Below are positions 60,219 to 64,000 of a stretch of 64,000 bases of DNA, piece after piece (the first letter of the stretch is position 1; every line of letters begins with the position of its first letter). A program made the translations under genes and the position numbers. The notes below the pieces were generated by a model that was not told the origin of the DNA, made no database searches, and saw only the letters and a program-made list of their open reading frames with translations. The stretch covers positions 54,572 through 118,571 of the forward strand of contig NZ_VJZC01000001.1 in assembly GCF_009377185.1 (NCBI RefSeq). The letters run 5' to 3'. The DNA comes from Streptomyces spongiae (GTDB lineage: Bacteria; Actinomycetota; Actinomycetes; Streptomycetales; Streptomycetaceae).

Positions 60219-61069
60219 AGGACATCCGGCGGGTCGGTGTGATCGGAGGCGGGCTGATGGGCTCGGGCATCGCGGAGGTGTGTGCCCGCGCCGGACGGGA
60301 CGTCACGGTCGTGGAGTCCACCGACGCCGCGGCCGACGCCGCGCGGCAGCGGCTGGAGGCCTCCCTCAAGCGCGCCGAGAGCCGCGGCAAGATCGATTCG
60401 GCGAAGACCGTCCTCCAGCGGATCGGCGTGGTGACCGAGATCGAGCGGGTCGCCGACCGGCATGTGGTGATCGAGGCGATCGTCGAGGACGAGGCCGCCA
60501 AGACCGACCTGTTCCGCCGCCTCGACGAGATCGTCACGGACCCGGAGGCGATTCTGGCGTCCAACACCTCCTCCATCCCGATCATGAAGCTGGCCGTGGT
60601 GACCCGTCGGCCGAGCCATGTGCTCGGCATCCACTTCTTCAACCCCGTGCCGGTGCTCTCACTGGTCGAGCTGGTGCCGTCGCTGATGACCGACCGCGCC
60701 GTAACCGAGCGGGCCCGGGCGTTCGTGCGGGACGACCTGGGCAAGCACGCCATCGACTGCCAGGATCGCGCCGGGTTCGTCGTCAACGCCCTGCTGATCC
60801 CGTTCATCCTCTCCGCGATCAGGATGCTCGAATCGGGCTTCGCAACGGCCGAGGACATCGACCAGGGGTTGGTCCGCGGCGCCGCCCATCCGCAGGGCCC
60901 GCTCGCACTGGCCGACCTGATCGGCCTGGACACCACCAAGGCCGTCGCGGAGTCCCTCTACGAGGAGTTCAAGGAACCCCTGTACGCCGCTCCTCCGCTG
61001 CTCGCGCGCATGGTGGAGGCTGGACTCCTGGGCCGCAAGACCGGCCGCGGCTTCCACACCTACACCTGA
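60215..61069 (+). CDS. 3-hydroxybutyryl-CoA dehydrogenase-like protein
   Basis: 284 residues from GTG 60215. NAD site VGVIGGGLMGSGIAEVCARAG at residues ~7-27, ILASNTSSIPI, catalytic His in GIHFFNPVPVLSLVELVPS, and the C-terminal dimerisation domain (QDRAGFVVNALLIPFILSAIRMLE, GAAHPQGPLALADLIGLD). The usual length of a single-domain HBDH. Ends the P450-remnant/reductase/XdhC operon. Confidence 0.93.
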   Translation: MKDIRRVGVIGGGLMGSGIAEVCARAGRDVTVVESTDAAADAARQRLEASLKRAESRGKIDSAKTVLQRIGVVTEIERVADRHVVIEAIVEDEAAKTDLFRRLDEIVTDPEAILASNTSSIPIMKLAVVTRRPSHVLGIHFFNPVPVLSLVELVPSLMTDRAVTERARAFVRDDLGKHAIDCQDRAGFVVNALLIPFILSAIRMLESGFATAEDIDQGLVRGAAHPQGPLALADLIGLDTTKAVAESLYEEFKEPLYAAPPLLARMVEAGLLGRKTGRGFHTYT

Positions 61070-61075
61070 GTCCGA

Positions 61076-61157
61076 CCACGGCACCGCGCTCTTCGGTCCG
61101 GCCACGGCACCGCGCTGTTCGACGGCGGTGTGGGCAGGGCGCCTGGGCCGGTGCCGT
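61076..61157. terminator. Convergent-gene terminator region with direct repeat
   Basis: CCACGGCACCGCGCT occurs twice (61076-61090, 61102-61116), and ACGGCACCG (61104-61112) pairs with CGGTGCCGT (61149-61157). It lies between two converging stop codons, so transcription from both sides should end here. Confidence 0.5.
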
Positions 61158-61159
61158 CG

Positions 61160-63553
61160 TCACCGACTTACGCTTCCGCGGCTGTCGACAGACTGCTCGG
61201 CCCAGATGGTCTTGCCGGTCGAGGTGTACCGGGTCCCCCAGCGATGGCTGAGTTCGGCGACGAGGAACAGGCCCCGGCCTCCCTCATCGCTCAGCCGGGC
61301 CCGGCGCAGGTGAGGCGAGGTGCTGCTGCCGTCGGAGATCTCGCAGATGAGGGTGCCCTGCCTGATCAACCGCAGCTGGATGGGAACCGTGGCATACCGG
61401 ATCGCGTTGGTCACCAGTTCACTTACCACCAGTTCTGTTGTGAACGCGACCTCTTCCAGCCCCCACTCGGCAAGGCGTTCGCCCACTTCTCTGCGTGTTT
61501 CCGCGACGGCGGCCGGATCACGGGTCAGCTCCCAGGAGGCGACGTGGTCACGGTCCAGCACCTTGGTCCGCGCGAGCAGCAGCGCGATGTCGTCGTCGCG
61601 GGAGTCCGTGTGCAGTGCGTCGAGCACCGAGTCGCACTGCGTCTCGGCTGAGCCGGTCGGACGAGCCTCCAGAGCACGGCACAAGGCGCCGAGTCGCTCG
61701 TCGACGTCCGTGCCGCGGGTTTCGATGAGCCCGTCGGTGAACAGGGCGAGAAGGCTGCCCTCGGGAATGCGGAACTCTCCCGCTTCGAAGGGAAGGCTGC
61801 CGAGTCCGAGCGGCGGCCCGGCCGGTACGTCGAGGACCCGCGCCATTCCGTCGGGCGTGAGCAGCACGGGCGGCGGATGGCCCGCTCGGGCCAGGGCGCA
61901 GATGCCGGCCACCGGGTCGTAGACCGCGTACAGACAGCTCGCCCCCAGGTCACCCGAGACACGTTCCGTCACGGTGGCATCGGCGTCAGCGAGCGCGTCG
62001 TCCGCGGCGTGGGTGACGATGTCGTCGAGGTGGGTGAGAAGTTCGTCGGGCGGCAGGTCGATGTCGGCGAGGGTGCGGACGGCGGTACGCAATCTGCCCA
62101 TGGTGGCGGAGGCATGGATGCCGTGCCCGACGACATCGCCGACGACCAGGCCGACTCGCGCGCCGGGCAGCGGGATCACATCGAACCAGTCGCCACCCAC
62201 TTCGGCGTCGCCGCCCGCAGGCAAGTAGCGTGCCGCTGTCTCCACGGCCGGATGCGTAGGTGATCCGTGGGGCAACAACTGGCGCTGCAGGGCAAGGGCG
62301 ATACCGCGTTCACGGGTGAAGCGCCTGGCGTTGTCGAGGCAGACCGCGGCTCGGGCGACCAGATCCTCGGTGACGGCGAGGTCCCCCGCGTCGAAGAGCG
62401 GTCGCAGTGCGGCATACCGCAGGAAGACGACCGCGCCCAGCACTGTGCCACGAGCACGGATGGGCACCGCGATCAGCGAGTGTGCGCCCGTGCCGGACGC
62501 CGGCTCACTCCGGCTGGGCTCTTTCCAAGGGGCCGCGTCCTCGGCGCTGACGGCGTGCAGTTCCGCGCGGCCGGTGATCAGACAACGCGCCACGGGCGAG
62601 GATCTCCGATGTAGGGCCGTCCTACCTGGCGGAGGGCCGTTCGGGAGGGTCCCGGCCACCGTACGAAACGCCGCCTCACGCAGCTGGACGGACCCACTCA
62701 ACAGGGGACCGGGCAGGTCGCCTCGGAAGACGGGCTCCAGCAGTTCGACACTGACAGCGTCCGCGAAGCGGGGCACGGCGAGCTCGGCGAGTTCCTGGGC
62801 GGTGCCCGGTACGTCGAGCTGTCCGCCGATCCGGCTGCGGGCCTCGCTCAGCAGCGCCAGTCGCTCCCTGATGTCGTACTGCTCGGAGTAGTCGATGATC
62901 GACAGACCGACCGCTTGCACGCCGCCGTCCGAGTTCTTCAGCGGGAAGACGTCCAGTGCCCAGGCGTGTGCCCTGGGCACCCCGGCGGTCCGGACGAAGT
63001 TCTCCATGTACTCCGGCTCACCGCTCTCCGCCACGCGCACCAGCCGCTCGTGAACGAGGGCGAAGGCAGGCCCTTCGAGGAACTCCGTGATGAGTCGGCC
63101 ACGGACCTCGTCTTCACCGAGGGCGATCGCTCGGCATGCCGCGGTGTTCATCCGCCGTACCCGCGCATCCGGGCCGTAGACCGCCAGCGGCGAGGGATAC
63201 TGGTCGAACAGCCATCGTGTCAATTCGTCGTCCACGGGATCCGCGCCGGCCGCGGGTTGCACCATCAGTAGATAGCCGACGGGGCGGTCATCGGCCGACA
63301 ACGGGTACAACCGCGCCTCCGCTTGCAGTGCGCGGCCCGCATGGTCGCGGAGCCTCGGGCCGTCGGCAGCGAAGAGATCGGTCAACGGCCTGCCGAGGAT
63401 CTCCGGGGGCTCGTATCCCCATAGGGACTGCGCGCCGGCACTCCAGCAGGTCACGTTGCCGCTCGGGTCGGCGACCACGAGGGCCGCGGCCGTGTCGATG
63501 AAGGTGCTCGCCGACACCGGAGGAAGCCGGCGCGGCGATGCCGAGAAGGTCAT
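61160..63553 (-). CDS. PAS/GAF PP2C (SpoIIE-type) phosphatase with kinase-like ATPase domain
   Basis: 797 residues from ATG 63553. Order: PAS 1 (~15-100, VVADPSGNVTCWSAGAQSLWGYEP), PAS 2 (~115-230), GAF (~245-420), SpoIIE/PP2C phosphatase (~445-655; VGGDWFDVIPLPG, VGDVVGHGIHAS, FTDGLIETRG, DDDIALLLAR with the metal Asp residues), and a HATPase anti-sigma-type domain (~665-790; ELVVSELVTNAIRYA, GRGLFLVAELS). These multi-domain proteins are very common in Streptomyces and control partner-switching sigma-factor networks or stress responses. No obvious link to the catabolic genes. Confidence 0.95.
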   Translation of the reverse strand: MTFSASPRRLPPVSASTFIDTAAALVVADPSGNVTCWSAGAQSLWGYEPPEILGRPLTDLFAADGPRLRDHAGRALQAEARLYPLSADDRPVGYLLMVQPAAGADPVDDELTRWLFDQYPSPLAVYGPDARVRRMNTAACRAIALGEDEVRGRLITEFLEGPAFALVHERLVRVAESGEPEYMENFVRTAGVPRAHAWALDVFPLKNSDGGVQAVGLSIIDYSEQYDIRERLALLSEARSRIGGQLDVPGTAQELAELAVPRFADAVSVELLEPVFRGDLPGPLLSGSVQLREAAFRTVAGTLPNGPPPGRTALHRRSSPVARCLITGRAELHAVSAEDAAPWKEPSRSEPASGTGAHSLIAVPIRARGTVLGAVVFLRYAALRPLFDAGDLAVTEDLVARAAVCLDNARRFTRERGIALALQRQLLPHGSPTHPAVETAARYLPAGGDAEVGGDWFDVIPLPGARVGLVVGDVVGHGIHASATMGRLRTAVRTLADIDLPPDELLTHLDDIVTHAADDALADADATVTERVSGDLGASCLYAVYDPVAGICALARAGHPPPVLLTPDGMARVLDVPAGPPLGLGSLPFEAGEFRIPEGSLLALFTDGLIETRGTDVDERLGALCRALEARPTGSAETQCDSVLDALHTDSRDDDIALLLARTKVLDRDHVASWELTRDPAAVAETRREVGERLAEWGLEEVAFTTELVVSELVTNAIRYATVPIQLRLIRQGTLICEISDGSSTSPHLRRARLSDEGGRGLFLVAELSHRWGTRYTSTGKTIWAEQSVDSRGSVSR

Positions 63554-64000
63554 TGTCGTGTCTCACTGGAGGTGTAGCCGGATCACCGGGCTGTGTCCCC
63601 ACCATGCTCCCCACCCAGCGCTGCTGCAAGACAGCCGGTTGCGCGGCGTCACCGCCCTCTCCCTCGCCCCTTCGACCGAGCGATCGAAATTCGAGGCACA
63701 AGGGGTTCGGCAGGACCTGCCGGGAGTCGAGCTTCCGGCAGGCCTTGTCGCGCCCGTCTCCGTGTCGTGTCGGCGCCCGTCTCCGCATGATTCACTGACG
63801 ACGACGGGACGAGACCCCCGTGCCCGGCGCACCCCGCACGATCGCCTTCGTCCTGTTCTCCTGCGCGCCCTGCGAGCCGACAGACAGTTCACTTGACGCC
63901 CCGCATGGATCTGTCGCCCTGAGAAGGAGACAATACATCCCGCGAGCAGGTCAATCAGTAGCTGCGAGGTGTCGCATACCCGCCACGCCCACCCCTCCAC
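63554..64000. other. Right-end interval, no gene seen
   Basis: About 450 bp upstream of the phosphatase start. No frame on either strand has protein character. It should contain the phosphatase promoter; GGCACAAGG- and TTGACG-like bits are seen (TTCACTTGACGCC at 63888-63900), but no firm -35/-10 pair. Confidence 0.4.

Noticed and set aside
63456..64000. Open frames on both strands at the right edge
   Set aside because: No start with a ribosome site and Arg/Pro-rich composition; treated as noncoding.
1..64000. tRNA, rRNA, CRISPR arrays, riboswitches, origins, phage genes, attachment sites
   Set aside because: Looked for by eye (T-loop sequences, regularly spaced repeats, integrase motifs, flanking direct repeats); nothing convincing was seen.

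Overview
This 64 kb window comes from a high-GC actinomycete, most likely a Streptomyces or close relative. The signs are strong G/C bias at third codon positions, HrdB-type promoters (TTGACN, 17-18 bp, TAGNNT), a PAS/GAF/PP2C/ATPase regulator typical of streptomycetes, and remnants of IS3 and IS256 elements. I see no rRNA, tRNA or CRISPR. The content is accessory: several neighbouring catabolic clusters for aromatic or related small molecules, each with its own regulator, mixed with decayed genes.

Region 1 (1-15.1 kb). The C-terminal part of a GntR/FCD regulator is followed by a promoter with a perfect palindrome, a small protein and a DUF3500 protein. Next comes an IclR-regulated catabolic block: alpha/beta hydrolase, luciferase-like oxidoreductase, FAD phenol-type hydroxylase, flavin reductase, a second luciferase-like oxidoreductase, SDR, SnoaL-like protein, CoA transferase, FAH hydrolase, enoyl-CoA hydratase and acyl-CoA ligase. 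Three copies of a GGTCC-N4-TGCGGAYC motif mark a likely IclR regulon.

Region 2 (15.1-30.5 kb). It holds a PaaX-type regulator, a TetR-controlled cytochrome P450 / ferredoxin / ferredoxin reductase operon, a badly frameshifted SDR and VAO-type flavin oxidase, and a four-gene overlapping operon on the minus strand (enoyl-CoA hydratase, NDP-forming acyl-CoA synthetase, hydroxyacyl-CoA dehydrogenase, amidohydrolase) facing an AraC regulator.

Region 3 (30.5-41.9 kb). A secreted lipocalin-like protein, an MFS exporter, a DUF2236 protein and a TetR regulator are followed by two tandem copies of a CocE/NonD hydrolase. Each copy has a broken PaaX gene beside it. Fragments of an amidohydrolase, IS3 OrfA, an IS256 transposase and a sigma-70 factor lie between and beside them. 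All three PaaX loci carry a TGATGC-N26-GCATCA-type element, so the one intact PaaX (15.9-16.7 kb) may control both hydrolases in trans.

Region 4 (41.9-61.1 kb). Two paralogous IclR genes bracket a large minus-strand cluster. One operon encodes a CoxG-like protein, the FAD, molybdopterin and 2Fe-2S subunits of a xanthine-dehydrogenase-family hydroxylase, and an alpha/beta hydrolase. A second encodes a VOC-like protein, an M24-fold protein lacking metal ligands, enoyl-CoA hydratase, CoA transferase and a cyclase-family hydrolase. Further right are an RraA-like protein, VOC protein, an internally deleted P450, a reductase, XdhC and a 3-hydroxyacyl-CoA dehydrogenase. A GAGGAC-N5/6-GTCCTC palindrome occurs at both IclR genes and at the P450/reductase/XdhC promoter, tying the pieces together. 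The likely logic is Mo-dependent hydroxylation of a (hetero)aromatic substrate, hydrolytic ring opening, then CoA-dependent breakdown. The substrate cannot be read from the sequence.

The window ends with a SpoIIE-type phosphatase/kinase regulator and an empty 0.45 kb.
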